Part shown: in pieces, positions 25,302 through 34,303 of the stretch
Layout of the letters: the number at the start of each line of letters is the position of its first letter
How positions within the stretch are numbered: position 1 is the stretch's first letter
NCBI RefSeq assembly: GCF_004341105.1
Contig: NZ_SLZK01000011.1
Location: forward strand, 1 to 64,000
Direction: 5' to 3'
Source of the DNA: Rhizobium sp. BK418
GTDB lineage: Bacteria; Pseudomonadota; Alphaproteobacteria; Rhizobiales; Rhizobiaceae
DNA: 64,000 nt
Position numbers and translations under genes: made by a program
The notes under the pieces: model-generated
Seen by the model: the letters and a program-made list of their open reading frames with translations, nothing else
What the model was told of the DNA's origin: nothing
Databases searched by the model: none

Positions 25302-26393
25302 ATGGCGATGGCCGAGCACCACGTGGTCTATCGACAGAAGGGGCGTTTTGCAGCATGGCCCGCCAATTACGGAGCGTGGATATGGGACCGCGAGGTGCTC
25401 GCAGTTTTTGCGGTCGGATCCAAGGGCAGTCAGGGAAAGCTGCACGCGCGCGACAAGAACCGTCCCTTTCCACCGCTCCAGGCTCGCAGTCTGGACGGCG
25501 GTTGCACTTGGACGATCGAAGCCTTCGACGCCGTCATCCCGGGTGGTGAAAGCCTTTCTGCAGACGAACACCTTTCCCCGCGTCTGAAGACAAGAACGCA
25601 TTTTCAAGGCCTCGCCTTGCCACCCCCACCGAGCCCGGTGAATTTTCTGGATCCCGAGACGATTGTCATGGCAGCCCGCACGGGCCTCGGCGGTGATGCG
25701 ATCAGCTGGTTTTACGTCAGCCGCAATCGCGGAAAACGGTGGGAAGGCCCCTATGCATTCAGCGGCCTGATGAAGGAGGGCATTGCCGCGCGCACTGACA
25801 TCGTCGCCCTGTCGGCCGAGAGAGCTCTGTTCATGCTCACGCGTGCCAAGGCTGATGGAACAGAGGGTGAGACTTGCTGCGCGCAAACCTGCGATGGAGC
25901 AAGAAGCTTCCGAGTGATCGGAACCCCGGTCGGCAATCCCGACGGCTATGCCATCATGCCCGCCAGCGCCATGCTTGCCGATGGGAGTATTCTGACGGTC
26001 TTGCGATGCGGTCGCAGCGTAGACGATCCTGGCTGGCTCGAAGCCTATCGCTCACCGGACGGCGGCCACACATGGCATCGGACCGGCACAGTCGTTGACA
26101 GCACCGGCAGGGGCGGCAATCCGCCCAGTCTGACGATGTCTGCCGAGGGGCGTCTGTTCCTGGTCTACGGCGTCAGGGCCAGGCCCTTCGGCGTGCGCCT
26201 GAAGACCAGTGCGGATGGCGGAGAAACATGGTCTTCGGAGCAAATCATCCGCAGCGATGGACACCTTCCCGATCTAGGCTACGTCCGATCGATGCTGCGC
26301 TCAGACGGAAAGCTGGTTTGTGTCTATTATTTCAACGAGGCGGGAGAGCGTTACATCGCCGCATCGATTGTCGACACCAATGGGCTTGTATAG
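25302..26393 (+). CDS. Sialidase/BNR-repeat family protein
   Basis: A 363-residue six-bladed propeller of the sialidase superfamily. Asp-box motifs are visible as S-x-D-G-G-x-T-W: SLDGGCTWTIE, SPDGGHTWHR, SADGGETWSS, plus SRNRGKRWEG. No signal peptide is apparent at the chosen start (25302), so it would be cytosolic unless a different start is used. Catalytic Arg triad and Tyr of true sialidases cannot be assigned with certainty, so enzymatic activity is unproven. It follows the SemiSWEET gene, hinting at a sugar-related role. Confidence 0.8.
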   Translation: MAMAEHHVVYRQKGRFAAWPANYGAWIWDREVLAVFAVGSKGSQGKLHARDKNRPFPPLQARSLDGGCTWTIEAFDAVIPGGESLSADEHLSPRLKTRTHFQGLALPPPPSPVNFLDPETIVMAARTGLGGDAISWFYVSRNRGKRWEGPYAFSGLMKEGIAARTDIVALSAERALFMLTRAKADGTEGETCCAQTCDGARSFRVIGTPVGNPDGYAIMPASAMLADGSILTVLRCGRSVDDPGWLEAYRSPDGGHTWHRTGTVVDSTGRGGNPPSLTMSAEGRLFLVYGVRARPFGVRLKTSADGGETWSSEQIIRSDGHLPDLGYVRSMLRSDGKLVCVYYFNEAGERYIAASIVDTNGLV

Positions 26394-26410
26394 GAGGTCC
26401 GCGCGCCCGA

Positions 26411-26632
26411 TCAGGCCAAGCGCTCGCCCGGCCCGGACCAGACGATGCCCGTTCTGCCACCTGTTGCAGGTGCGACCTGGTGCCACTCGACGTGAAAGCC
26501 GAGGCCTTCGAGGGCAGTCAGAACGTCAGCCCTGTGGGCCGTTTCCATGCCGCCGAGCGTCGCGTTTAAAGCGGTCAGTCCACCTTGCCTGTAGATTTCG
26601 ATATATTGGTCGACGATGATCGGTGCTTCCAT
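26411..26632 (-). CDS. Small hypothetical protein (73 aa)
   Basis: Protein beginning MEAPIIVDQYIEIYRQGGLT and continuing LNATLGGMETAHRADVLTALEGLG, then FHVEWHQVAP. It looks like a folded alpha/beta mini-domain; no family recognised. GGGAG lies about eleven bases before ATG 26632 (an ATG at 26650 is in frame). It has its own stress-type promoter and is convergent with the sialidase-like gene. Confidence 0.7.
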   Translation of the reverse strand: MEAPIIVDQYIEIYRQGGLTALNATLGGMETAHRADVLTALEGLGFHVEWHQVAPATGGRTGIVWSGPGERLA

Positions 26633-26660
26633 TTCATTCAACGCTCCCATTCGCTGTCAA

Positions 26661-26685
26661 AACACCCAGTGCGGACGCAAGTTCC
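26661..26685 (-). promoter_or_regulatory. EcfG-type promoter
   Basis: Reverse strand GGAAC (26685-26681), spacer 17, GTT (26663-26661); start codon 29 bases further. Confidence 0.75.
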
Positions 26686-27017
26686 CGATCTGGAGCGCTC
26701 CCATGGGCGTGATGTAGCGCACAAGGATGCACCCGATCTCGTCGCACCTGAGACGATGACGATCCTCTTGCGAGGATAAGCCGGAACCACGACCGTGACG
26801 CGTGCAGATCGATTTCTGTTTGCAGCCAGCGGGTCGCCCACGTCTCAGGCAACGCGACAAGCGCCGTTCTAGAGAACAGCTGATCGTCCCTCTACCTCGC
26901 CGAGAGATTTTGGTTCAGGAAGGCGGCTGCAACGTTGGCAGTTTTGGCCCGAGCGAGGGGCAGCCGCGCTTGGCCCCGGAGTGTCCTTCGACAACGGTCA
27001 TTTGGCGTCTTCGGGCC
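26686..27017. other. Intergenic, no clear gene
   Basis: Three overlapping reverse frames of 67-72 codons exist, but none has a ribosome site or recognisable domain, and their composition matches shadows. Confidence 0.4.
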
Positions 27018-27042
27018 GGAACAATGAGGTGGCATGTAGGTT
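27018..27042 (+). promoter_or_regulatory. EcfG-type promoter
   Basis: GGAAC 27018-27022, spacer 17, GTT 27040-27042; start codon at 27080, leader about 30 bases. Confidence 0.75.
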
Positions 27043-27079
27043 AAGGGCTCGTGATCAACGCAACCCCCTGGAGAACCAC

Positions 27080-27400
27080 ATGCGCATGAAAATAATCGTC
27101 GCGTCCCTTTTCGCGATCGGCCTTGCCAGCCCGGCCCTGTCTCAGTCGAACCCTGCGCCGACCGGTGCAACGATTGACCGCAACACAAACGATGCTGGCG
27201 GCGGAGCGTCCGCTGACACCAAGAAGCCGATGGCCGCGGATCCCACCATGACCGGCAGCACGACGTCAAGCGGTTCAGTCAACGCAAACTGCAACGGCAA
27301 CGAAGCCGCCAGCAGCACGGGCAGCGGCAACCTGCAGACCCAAGGCGGCAGCAGCAATGCAACGCCGATGGATGAAGCCTGCTCGGCACACAACAACTGA
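27080..27400 (+). CDS. Secreted low-complexity Ser/Thr/Asn-rich protein
   Basis: A 106-residue protein with a Sec signal peptide (MRMKIIVASLFAIGLASPAL) followed by a disordered Gly/Ser/Thr/Asn-rich mature part (STTSSGSVNANCNGNEAAS) with two cysteines that could form a disulfide. CTGGAG precedes the ATG. The frame is open to 26981 but the extension precedes the promoter. No family recognised. A perfect hairpin follows the stop codon. Confidence 0.8.
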   Translation: MRMKIIVASLFAIGLASPALSQSNPAPTGATIDRNTNDAGGGASADTKKPMAADPTMTGSTTSSGSVNANCNGNEAASSTGSGNLQTQGGSSNATPMDEACSAHNN

Positions 27401-27407
27401 TCAACAA

Positions 27408-27440
27408 GAGGCAAGAGGAACTCAGACATCCTCTTGCCTC
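27408..27440 (+). terminator. Hairpin after the secreted-protein gene
   Basis: GAGGCAAGAGGA (27408-27419) pairs perfectly with TCCTCTTGCCTC (27429-27440) across a 9-base loop, 8 bases after the stop codon. No T run follows, so termination is likely but not certain. Confidence 0.65.
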
Positions 27441-27818
27441 CTCGCGCGATCGCGTCGTCTCAACGAAATTCACCTCGGAAAACGGCGGGCGGCGCCCATG
27501 AACAAAACGTCAAGGCCGGCCTCCAGAGCCACAAGAAAAGCCAGTGACATCTGCCGAAATGAAAAAAAGCCCCGCTGAGCCGCGCCGTTCAAGAGGGGCC
27601 GTCATCGCCTATCGGTCGGAATTTAGTGCATTGTCAGGGGCGATGGGAACGGCTGGCGCATGTCAATTTTTCGATCGTTTTTTCACACGCACCCGAGCCA
27701 CGAAATTTCGCACCGTTGGCATGCGCTCCGGGGCAGGCACGCGAAGTCTTTGTACCTGCACGAAGAGGACGACGCGGGGCCGCAGGTGGCGACAGGATTT
27801 CAACCACGGGAGGAACCG
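27441..27818. other. Leader region of response regulator, with weak promoter-like site
   Basis: A 26-codon basic frame at 27498-27578 (MNKTSRPASRATRKASDICR) has no ribosome site. GGAAC at 27646-27650 is followed after 17 bases by TTT instead of GTT, a weak match only. Nothing else was recognised before the regulator at 27819. Confidence 0.35.
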
Positions 27819-28166
27819 ATGCGCATTCTCATCGTCGAAGACGAGCCGATCATTGCCCTGGAGCTTGAACGAATTGTTCGGGAGGAGGGGCATCAGGTGG
27901 TCGGGCTGGCTGCAACGCTGGAACAGGCCCTTGCGCACGCTCATCGCACCGATGCGGCGCTCGTCGATGTTGGTCTTGCGGACGGAGCGAGCGGGGCTGT
28001 GCTGGCGCGTCGGCTGATCGATCGTTTCCAGATCAAGGTCATCTTCATCACCGGCGCGCCCGGCGCCATTGGCTCTGGCCTTGAAGGATCGCTCGATGTC
28101 ATCGCAAAACCATTCACCGACGATGCCGTCCGTCGAAGCCTCGCCAGAGCTGTCGTGGTTCCTTGA
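27819..28166 (+). CDS. Single-domain response regulator
   Basis: A 115-residue receiver domain with acidic pocket VEDEP, phosphoacceptor aspartate in ALVDVGLADG, switch residue in FITGAPG and lysine in VIAKPF. The run VIFITGAPGAI...IAKPFTDD recalls the FATGUY receivers of the alphaproteobacterial general stress response (SdrG/MrrA type), though the motif is not exact. No output domain follows. GGGAGGAA precedes ATG 27819; the frame is open to 27660 but shadow-like. A second such regulator follows 127 bases later. Confidence 0.85.
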   Translation: MRILIVEDEPIIALELERIVREEGHQVVGLAATLEQALAHAHRTDAALVDVGLADGASGAVLARRLIDRFQIKVIFITGAPGAIGSGLEGSLDVIAKPFTDDAVRRSLARAVVVP

Positions 28167-28293
28167 ACCACCAAGGTGACCATAATCACGCGCCGGCGGA
28201 TACAAGAGGCATCATCAGCGTTACGATCATGGTAGCATCAATGGCGGAGGCCGAGACGCCCGTCACTTTGAGCTGAACGTCGAGAGAGGAAGG

Positions 28294-28692
28294 ATGCGGA
28301 TTCTAATCGTCGAAGACGAGGCACTCATTGCAATGGATCTCGAGGATATTCTGGTCCGCCTCGGTCACGAAGTCATCGGGCCCGCCCGAACGCGCGACGA
28401 GGCGGTCCATCTTGGTGATCAGGCGCAGATTGCCCTTGTCGATGTGCGCCTCGCCGATGGCCCGACCGGCCCCGAGATCGGCAGCATCCTATCGTCGACG
28501 TACGGGACGACCGTCGTCTTTACCACCGGCAACCCAGAGAGCGTAATGGACAGCAAGGCCGGCATCGGCGTTGTCACAAAGCCCTACACGCCGGAGGCGA
28601 TCGTGGAAGCGCTGGATTATGCCATAGCGCAACGAACCGGTCGCGACGCAGTGCAGACGCGTTTCATGAAGCGCATTCCGGTCGCCCTCTAA
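28294..28692 (+). CDS. Single-domain response regulator
   Basis: A 132-residue receiver: VEDEALIAMDLEDIL, phosphoacceptor in ALVDVRLADGPTG, VVFTTGNPESV and VVTKPYTPEAIVEAL, with a 20-residue basic tail. It is about 40 percent similar in pattern to the preceding regulator, so the two probably arose by duplication. Likely partners are the HWE-type and hybrid kinases in this window or elsewhere, acting as phosphate sinks or relays; this is inference. GAGAGGAAGG precedes the ATG. Confidence 0.88.
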   Translation: MRILIVEDEALIAMDLEDILVRLGHEVIGPARTRDEAVHLGDQAQIALVDVRLADGPTGPEIGSILSSTYGTTVVFTTGNPESVMDSKAGIGVVTKPYTPEAIVEALDYAIAQRTGRDAVQTRFMKRIPVAL

Positions 28693-28778
28693 GACCTGTG
28701 CGGCGGTAGGGCGCGAGGGAAGGGCGCCTCATCGTAAAAGTCGGTATGGATCTGCCAATACGCAGAGCCATCACAACC

Positions 28779-28800
28779 GGCGGCTTCCCGAGAAGCCGCC
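28779..28800. terminator. Bidirectional hairpin between convergent genes
   Basis: GGCGGCTTC-CCGA-GAAGCCGCC lies between the response regulator (ending 28692) and the convergent stress-protein gene (ending 28822). The perfect 9-base stem suits termination of both. Confidence 0.6.
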
Positions 28801-28821
28801 AGTTTCCTCATCACGCGTGCC

Positions 28822-29430
28822 TTAGACGCGGCCGGAGCGATACCGCTGGCGCTCAGCTTCGATCTGCTCGGACGTGTACGGTGGCGCAGCCTCGTCGAAG
28901 CGGCTCCAGCCCTGCTCCTGATAGCTCGCCCGGCGGGCGTTGTAGTCGACCGGTCGTGACCGGTGAAGAATGGCCTGTGCTTCGGCAACCCGGCTCTCGT
29001 CAACCCTTGCGGTTACGACTGAGCCGCCACGGCGGATGCCTTCAGCGTAGAAGTTCGCCTCGTCTTCCGGAACACCCTCCTTCATCATCGCACCGACGAT
29101 GCCGCCAACAGCGCCGCCTGCAATCGCGCCTGCAGCTGCGCCGGCCGCTGTGGCGGCCAGCCAACCCGCTGCGACCACCGGGCCGACCCCGGGAATTGCC
29201 ATCAGACCGAGGCCTGTCAGGAGACCGCCTGCGCCGCCCGCCACCGCACCGAGGCCCGCGCCAGTGCCGGCGCCTTCGGCGGCGTAGCTTCCTTGGCCCT
29301 CCACCTCGGGGCCGTTCATCTTGTTAGTGACGATGCTGATGTCATCGGAGGGAATTCCCGCATTTTCCAGTGCTCGGACGGCCGCACGGGCATCGTCATA
29401 GCTGTCATACAGTCCAGTAATCGTTCGCAT
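28822..29430 (-). CDS. General stress protein (YflT-like, glycine-zipper membrane segment)
   Basis: A 202-residue protein. The first 40 residues (MRTITGLYDSYDDARAAVRA, ENAGIPSDDISIVTN) match the YflT/GSP17M heat-stress domain. The centre is a long Gly/Ala-zipper hydrophobic hairpin (GLMAIPGVGPVVAAGWLAA, then AAGAIAGGAVGGIVGAMM), and residues 115-150 again carry an ALPHA-like GVPEDEANFYAEGIRRGGSVV element. Such proteins attach to membranes under stress. It starts 29 bases after the upstream secreted protein and probably shares its stress promoter at 29799. Confidence 0.85.
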   Translation of the reverse strand: MRTITGLYDSYDDARAAVRALENAGIPSDDISIVTNKMNGPEVEGQGSYAAEGAGTGAGLGAVAGGAGGLLTGLGLMAIPGVGPVVAAGWLAATAAGAAAGAIAGGAVGGIVGAMMKEGVPEDEANFYAEGIRRGGSVVTARVDESRVAEAQAILHRSRPVDYNARRASYQEQGWSRFDEAAPPYTSEQIEAERQRYRSGRV

Positions 29431-29459
29431 CTTCGTCTCCTCGATCGTTGCAGAATCTA

Positions 29460-29771
29460 TTACTTCGCCATCGTCACATTGCCCTGGAAGTCCAGGGAAA
29501 CGCCGGCGTCCTTACCGTCCTTCTTGGCGCTTGCCCGCCACACGCCCTGATCATCGAGCTTGAGACCGGAAACATCGGTATAACCGGCAGCCTCGATCCG
29601 CGACTTCGCCTGGTCTTCGGTGAAACTGTTCTTGCCGGCAACAGGGGCACCGGGATTGTGTTCGGTGTTGACTGCCGGTGTGGTCTGTGACGTCGACGGT
29701 GTCTCGCTCTGGGCGAAAGCGGCTGTCGCCGAAAGCAGAAGCCCAAGGGAAAGTACAGCGATCTTTTGCAT
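29460..29771 (-). CDS. Secreted PepSY-like small protein
   Basis: A 103-residue periplasmic protein: signal peptide (MQKIAVLSLGLLLSATAAFA), a Thr/Ser-rich linker, then NSFTEDQAKSRIEAAGYTDV, GLKLDDQGVWRASAKKDG and VSLDFQGNVTMA, the pattern of a minimal PepSY-like alpha/beta unit. The function is unknown. Start 29771 begins the signal peptide and has a GGAGACAAC site; the frame is open to 29813 but that overlaps the promoter. First gene of an operon with the YflT-like protein. Confidence 0.85.
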   Translation of the reverse strand: MQKIAVLSLGLLLSATAAFAQSETPSTSQTTPAVNTEHNPGAPVAGKNSFTEDQAKSRIEAAGYTDVSGLKLDDQGVWRASAKKDGKDAGVSLDFQGNVTMAK

Positions 29772-29798
29772 GGTTGTCTCCTTGTTTTGCCGGACACA

Positions 29799-29823
29799 AA
29801 CATCGAAAAACACAAAATGTTCC
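29799..29823 (-). promoter_or_regulatory. EcfG-type promoter of the PepSY-like/YflT-like operon
   Basis: Reverse strand GGAAC (29823-29819), spacer 17 and unusually A/T-rich, GTT (29801-29799); start codon 28 bases further. Confidence 0.8.
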
Positions 29824-30143
29824 TCACCTTAGAGCATTCGTTGCAAACGTCCTCGCCGATGCGCCCGGCCGTGCGGCGGCCTTGATCGTTGCGCAATCCA
29901 ATGCAAAAGGTGGGAAATCGGACCGCAAAGCCCGCCAGTAGGATCGAAGCGGGGGCGAGGGGAGTGGAAACCCACCAGGTGCAACGCGCTGTTTGGCCAA
30001 GCGGCGGCGAGGAAGCCGCTCATCAGCACCGCGAGCGAGTGCCTTGAAGCGCAGGCGCAGATCAAGCGGGAGCGGTCATTGGCCGCAGCATCGGCTTGCG
30101 TTCAATCAATCTGAGTCCGATCTTGCAGGCGCTGGTCAAGCGA
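29824..30143. other. Intergenic, no gene seen
   Basis: No frame with coding character, ribosome site or promoter match was found between the PepSY-like gene's promoter and the end of the GlgX-TreZ gene. Confidence 0.5.
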
Positions 30144-33100
30144 TCATGCGATGGACCAGAGTACAGACCATGCGCCCAGCCGACCGGAAATGAACGAGCC
30201 GAACAGGAAGATGCTCTCGTCAGCGTCCGCCTGCTCTCCGGTCTCGACGGTTTGGTCGGTGAGGTTGGCCAGAAGTCGCAACTTGCGACCGGTCGAAACG
30301 TCCCACTCGACGATCAGGCCTCCCCCTGCGGATGAGCGATAGCGCCCGCCGCCGGTCATGCCCGTCACGAGCGGCACGATGCGCTGGTGGCGTAGGGAAA
30401 TCAGGTCCCGGTAAAAGCTGAACCACTGTCTGCCTTGTTCCGTATCCACCTTCGCCCAGTCGAGCTTGGCAGAGATGAACGTGGTTTCTGCCGTCGGGTC
30501 CGGTAGATCGTCGGCATCGAAGCCGGGCAGGCGCGACAGTTCCTGGCGGCGCCCCGTCCTGACCTTCTCGTTGAGATCTTCATCGAAATCACAGAAATAG
30601 GGGAAGGGCTCCTCAGCGCCCCATTCTTCCCCCATGAAGATCATCGGCACTTGCGGACACAGCAGGTAGACGCAGGCAATAGCCTGAAGGGCGGCTGCTG
30701 CCCTTGCGCCGATACGGTCGCCGAGAGCGCGGTTGCCGATCTGGTCGTGATTTTGGATGAAGGAGATGAATGAGGAGGGCGGCAGATGTTTGCTGGGCGT
30801 TCCGCGTTGTTCGCCACGATAGGGCATGTGCTCGCCCTGAAACACAAATCCTTCCGCCAATGCTCGTCCAAGCTTGGCCGATCCATCTCCGTAATCGGCA
30901 TAATAACCGAAGGTTTCGCCGGTCGCCGCGACATGCAGGGCATGATGGACGTCGTCGTTCCATTGCGCCGAGAAGAACTTGGGCTGGCCTTCGTCATCGC
31001 GTTCGAGAAGAGATGCATTATTATCTTCATTCTCGACGATCAGGTGGATCTTCCGCTCGCCGGCTGCCGACCTCACCCGCCGCGCCAGTTCGTGGAGCAG
31101 ATGCTCCTTCGACCCATCCTTGATGGCATGCACTGCATCCAGGCGAAGGCCGTCAAATCTGAACTCGCTGATCCAGTAGAGGGCGTTTTGAATGACGAAC
31201 TCCCGGATCAGCCGAGAGCCGTCCCCGTCATAGTTGACGGCATTGCCCCACGGCGTCTTATGATGGTCGGTGAAGAGCGGCGCCAAACGGGCAAGGTAGT
31301 TCCCGTCCGGACCAAAATGGTTATAGACGACGTCCAGGAACACACAGATGCCGCGAGCATGAGCTTCGTCAACCAGTCGCTTCAACTCTTCGGGACGCCC
31401 GTAGCTGCTGTCGGGCGCATAGGGCAGGACGCCGTCGTAGCCCCAGTTGCGGCGGCCGGGGAAATCGGCGACCGGCATGATTTGCAAAGCCGTGACGCCG
31501 AGTGCCTTCAAATGGTCGAGACGATCGATGGCAGCGACGAACGTTCCCTCCCGCGTGAATGCGCCAACATGCATTTCGTAGAAAACGAGATCTTCGAAGC
31601 AACGGCCTTTCCAGCCCGCTGCTTTCCACTGATAACCGTTGGGATCGACAACTTCGCTTGGACCATGCACATCGTGCGGCTGGTAACGGGAGGCCGGATC
31701 GGGAATGGAAAGACCACCGGGGAGGATGTAGAAATAGGTGCTTCCTGGCCGCACGCCGACAATTTCGCAGCGGTGCCAGCCCTCCTCGGATCGCATCATC
31801 TTTTTCGGTTGTCCTGCCTCGATCGCGACGGCGATTTCGGTCTCGAGGGGCGCCCACAGGCGAAATTCCACCGCGTTCGCTGAAATTCTTGGGCCAAAAT
31901 CACATTCAGTCATGAGTAGCACCTTCGTTTGCCTGAGAACCACGAGAGTGCGGGCCGTCAGCACAAATTCAAAACCGTCGAGGGCGCGCGCCTGAGCCGT
32001 TGGATCGGCGGTCTCAAGAACGACGCTCCATCCATGAGCCGATTGCGGAAGCGAGAACGCGACATCGCCGTCATGCGGATTGAACAGGATCAATACGTCC
32101 TGCCACATGCCGTCGTCGCCGCTCGTCTGTTGCCGTTGCAATCTGAGGCCGATTGTCGTGCTGCCGGCGTCGGCCCACTGTTCCGCGGTCTGCTCTCCGC
32201 CGCCGGGATTGAGCCAGGAGACGAGCATGCCATCGCGCCAGTTGTCGCGCCGGAAGATTGCTTGTTCCTGGCGCATCGCAATCAAGCGCCGGGTAAAATC
32301 GCGCAGGGCTTCCGCACTTGCCGGCAGGCCGTCCCAGTGAAGCCAGCTGAGTTCAGTATCCTGGCAATAACCGTTGTTGTTTCCCATTTGGCTGCGGCCG
32401 AATTCGTCACCTGCAAGCAGCATCGGCGTGCCGTGCGAAAGAAGCAGCGTTGCAAGCAGGTTACGCTTCTGGCGCTCGCGCACGGCGTTGATGCCGTCGT
32501 CCTCCGTCGGTCCTTCCACGCCGTAATTGAGGCTGCGGTTGTCGTTGTGGCCGTCCTGATTGCCTTCCTGGTTAGCGTCATTATGTTTGTCGTTATAAGA
32601 AACGAGATCGTTCAGCGTGAAACCGTCATGGGCGGTGATGAAGTTGACACCAGCCCAGGGTCGTCGGCCGCGCAGGTCGTAAACATCGCCGGAGCCAAGA
32701 ACGCGGGCGGCAAAATCCTGCGCCGTCCCGTCCTCATCCTTCCAATATTCGCGGACGGTATCGCGATATTTGTCGTTCCACTCGGCCCATCCTGGCGGAA
32801 AGCCACCCACCTGATAGCCACCGGGCCCGATATCCCAAGGCTCGCCGATCAACTTGACCTTCGACAGGGCGGGGTCCTGACCGACGGCATCAAAGAAACC
32901 ACCACGCTGGTCGAAGCCTTGCGGCTCTCGCCCGAGGATCGTGCCGAGGTCGAAGCGGAAGCCATCGACATGCATCTCCTGCGCCCAATAGCGCAGTGAA
33001 TCCGTGATCATCTGCAGGACCCGGGGGTGCGAAGTGTTGACTGTGTTGCCGGTCCCGGTGTCGTTGATGTAATAGCGTGGCTGGTCAGGCAGGGTGCGAT

Positions 33101-33998
33101 AATAGGAAAAATTGTCGATGCCCTTGAAGCATAAGGTCGGACCGAGCTCGTTGCCTTCGGCCGTATGATTGTAGACGACATCAAGGATGACCTCGATACC
33201 GGCATCGTGGAAGGCTCTGACCATGTTGCGGAAACCGGCAATGCCCTTTGGTCCTAGATAACGGGCGGCCGGCGCAAAAAATCCGAGGCTGTTGTAGCCC
33301 CAATAGTTCCTGAGACCCTTTTCGAGGAGATGCGCGTCATCTGGAAACCAGTGGATCGGCAGCAGCTCGATCGATGTCACGCCAAGGCTCTTCACATAGT
33401 CGACGATTTCTTTCTGGCCAAGGCCCTCGAAGGTGCCTCGAAGCTCTTCCGGCACGGCAGGATGCAGTTGCGTAAACCCCTTGACATGTGTCTCGTAAAA
33501 GATCGTGCTGGCCCAGGCGATAGCTGGGCCCGAGTCATGTCCCCAGTCATACTCGAATGGATCCACGACCTTGCATTTGGGCATGGATGCCGCGCTGTCG
33601 CTTTCGTCGAAGGAAAGATCCTTGTCCTCGCTTTCCAGTTGATAGCCGAACTGTGCCTGTCCCCAGCGAACGTCACCGACAAGTTCTTTGGCATAGGGAT
33701 CTAAGAGCAGCTTGTTGGGGTTGAAGCGATGACCTTTGTCCGGCTCGTAAGGCCCGTGCACGCGTAGTCCATAGAGGGTTCCCGGTTTTAAGCCGGGCAC
33801 GTAGCCGTGCCAGATTTCATTTGTAAATTCTGGCAGAACAAGGCGCGCGACCTCAGTCTTTCCGTCGCCTGAAAAGATGCAGAGCTCAACGCGCTCCGCA
33901 TGTGCGCTGAAGACGGCAAGATTTACACCCTCGCCGTCGTAAGTCGCCCCGAGACGGGTGTAGTCACCCGATAGAATTTTCAGCTCTGATTGTGTCAT
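30144..33998 (-). CDS. GlgX-TreZ fusion: glycogen debranching enzyme plus malto-oligosyltrehalose trehalohydrolase
   Basis: A single 1284-codon frame. Residues 1-693 are a GlgX/TreX-type debranching enzyme with GH13 motifs DVVYNHT (273-279), GFRFD (nucleophile D350), GEPWD (acid E386) and TAHD (457-458). Residues 696-1284 are a full TreZ with its own N-terminal CBM48-like domain, DVVYNHFG, GLRLDAVHAI, VENEDN and QNHDQIGN and a DUF3459 end. GlgX trims glycogen branches and TreZ releases trehalose from the TreY product, so the fusion links two steps of the TreX-TreY-TreZ route. An AAGGTG site and ATG lie at the junction (31913), so TreZ may also be made alone. No TreY is in the window. Confidence 0.9.
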   Translation of the reverse strand: MTQSELKILSGDYTRLGATYDGEGVNLAVFSAHAERVELCIFSGDGKTEVARLVLPEFTNEIWHGYVPGLKPGTLYGLRVHGPYEPDKGHRFNPNKLLLDPYAKELVGDVRWGQAQFGYQLESEDKDLSFDESDSAASMPKCKVVDPFEYDWGHDSGPAIAWASTIFYETHVKGFTQLHPAVPEELRGTFEGLGQKEIVDYVKSLGVTSIELLPIHWFPDDAHLLEKGLRNYWGYNSLGFFAPAARYLGPKGIAGFRNMVRAFHDAGIEVILDVVYNHTAEGNELGPTLCFKGIDNFSYYRTLPDQPRYYINDTGTGNTVNTSHPRVLQMITDSLRYWAQEMHVDGFRFDLGTILGREPQGFDQRGGFFDAVGQDPALSKVKLIGEPWDIGPGGYQVGGFPPGWAEWNDKYRDTVREYWKDEDGTAQDFAARVLGSGDVYDLRGRRPWAGVNFITAHDGFTLNDLVSYNDKHNDANQEGNQDGHNDNRSLNYGVEGPTEDDGINAVRERQKRNLLATLLLSHGTPMLLAGDEFGRSQMGNNNGYCQDTELSWLHWDGLPASAEALRDFTRRLIAMRQEQAIFRRDNWRDGMLVSWLNPGGGEQTAEQWADAGSTTIGLRLQRQQTSGDDGMWQDVLILFNPHDGDVAFSLPQSAHGWSVVLETADPTAQARALDGFEFVLTARTLVVLRQTKVLLMTECDFGPRISANAVEFRLWAPLETEIAVAIEAGQPKKMMRSEEGWHRCEIVGVRPGSTYFYILPGGLSIPDPASRYQPHDVHGPSEVVDPNGYQWKAAGWKGRCFEDLVFYEMHVGAFTREGTFVAAIDRLDHLKALGVTALQIMPVADFPGRRNWGYDGVLPYAPDSSYGRPEELKRLVDEAHARGICVFLDVVYNHFGPDGNYLARLAPLFTDHHKTPWGNAVNYDGDGSRLIREFVIQNALYWISEFRFDGLRLDAVHAIKDGSKEHLLHELARRVRSAAGERKIHLIVENEDNNASLLERDDEGQPKFFSAQWNDDVHHALHVAATGETFGYYADYGDGSAKLGRALAEGFVFQGEHMPYRGEQRGTPSKHLPPSSFISFIQNHDQIGNRALGDRIGARAAAALQAIACVYLLCPQVPMIFMGEEWGAEEPFPYFCDFDEDLNEKVRTGRRQELSRLPGFDADDLPDPTAETTFISAKLDWAKVDTEQGRQWFSFYRDLISLRHQRIVPLVTGMTGGGRYRSSAGGGLIVEWDVSTGRKLRLLANLTDQTVETGEQADADESIFLFGSFISGRLGAWSVLWSIA

Positions 33999-34028
33999 AT
34001 CGTCCGCCTTGCCGTGATGCGGCCTCTA

Positions 34029-34053
34029 AATCTGCATTCCGACCAATAGTTCC
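34029..34053 (-). promoter_or_regulatory. Weak EcfG-type promoter variant upstream of glgX-treZ
   Basis: Reverse strand GGAAC (34053-34049), spacer 17, but ATT instead of GTT at 34031-34029; start codon 31 bases downstream. It fits only the looser GGAAC-N18-TT form. Confidence 0.35.
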
Positions 34054-34303
34054 CCTAATGTCCTGTTTCGTACCCGGGCCACCGCCTGATGGCGTCCTCT
34101 GATTTTAAGGATGCCCGTCCAGGAAGTTTCTCATGTGATCACGGTAGGAGGGCCAGCAACATCACCAGTCGTCCAAATCCATCGAGACCGCTGAGGGGCC
34201 GGCGGATGGCACAAGAGCCGAGGGCAGCGGCAGGGTCTTGCTCTACCCGATGGCCGATCCTGGCTTGGTTCTTCAATGCGTGGCCTACTCGGAGTTCCTT
34301 AAT

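Noticed and set aside
27646..27670. GGAAC-N17-TTT upstream of the first response regulator
   Set aside because: The -10 element is off consensus and lies about 150 bases from the start codon.
30786..32999. Two long forward frames (about 365 and 356 codons) inside the GlgX-TreZ gene
   Set aside because: Opposite-strand shadows of a long GC-rich coding region with intact catalytic motifs.
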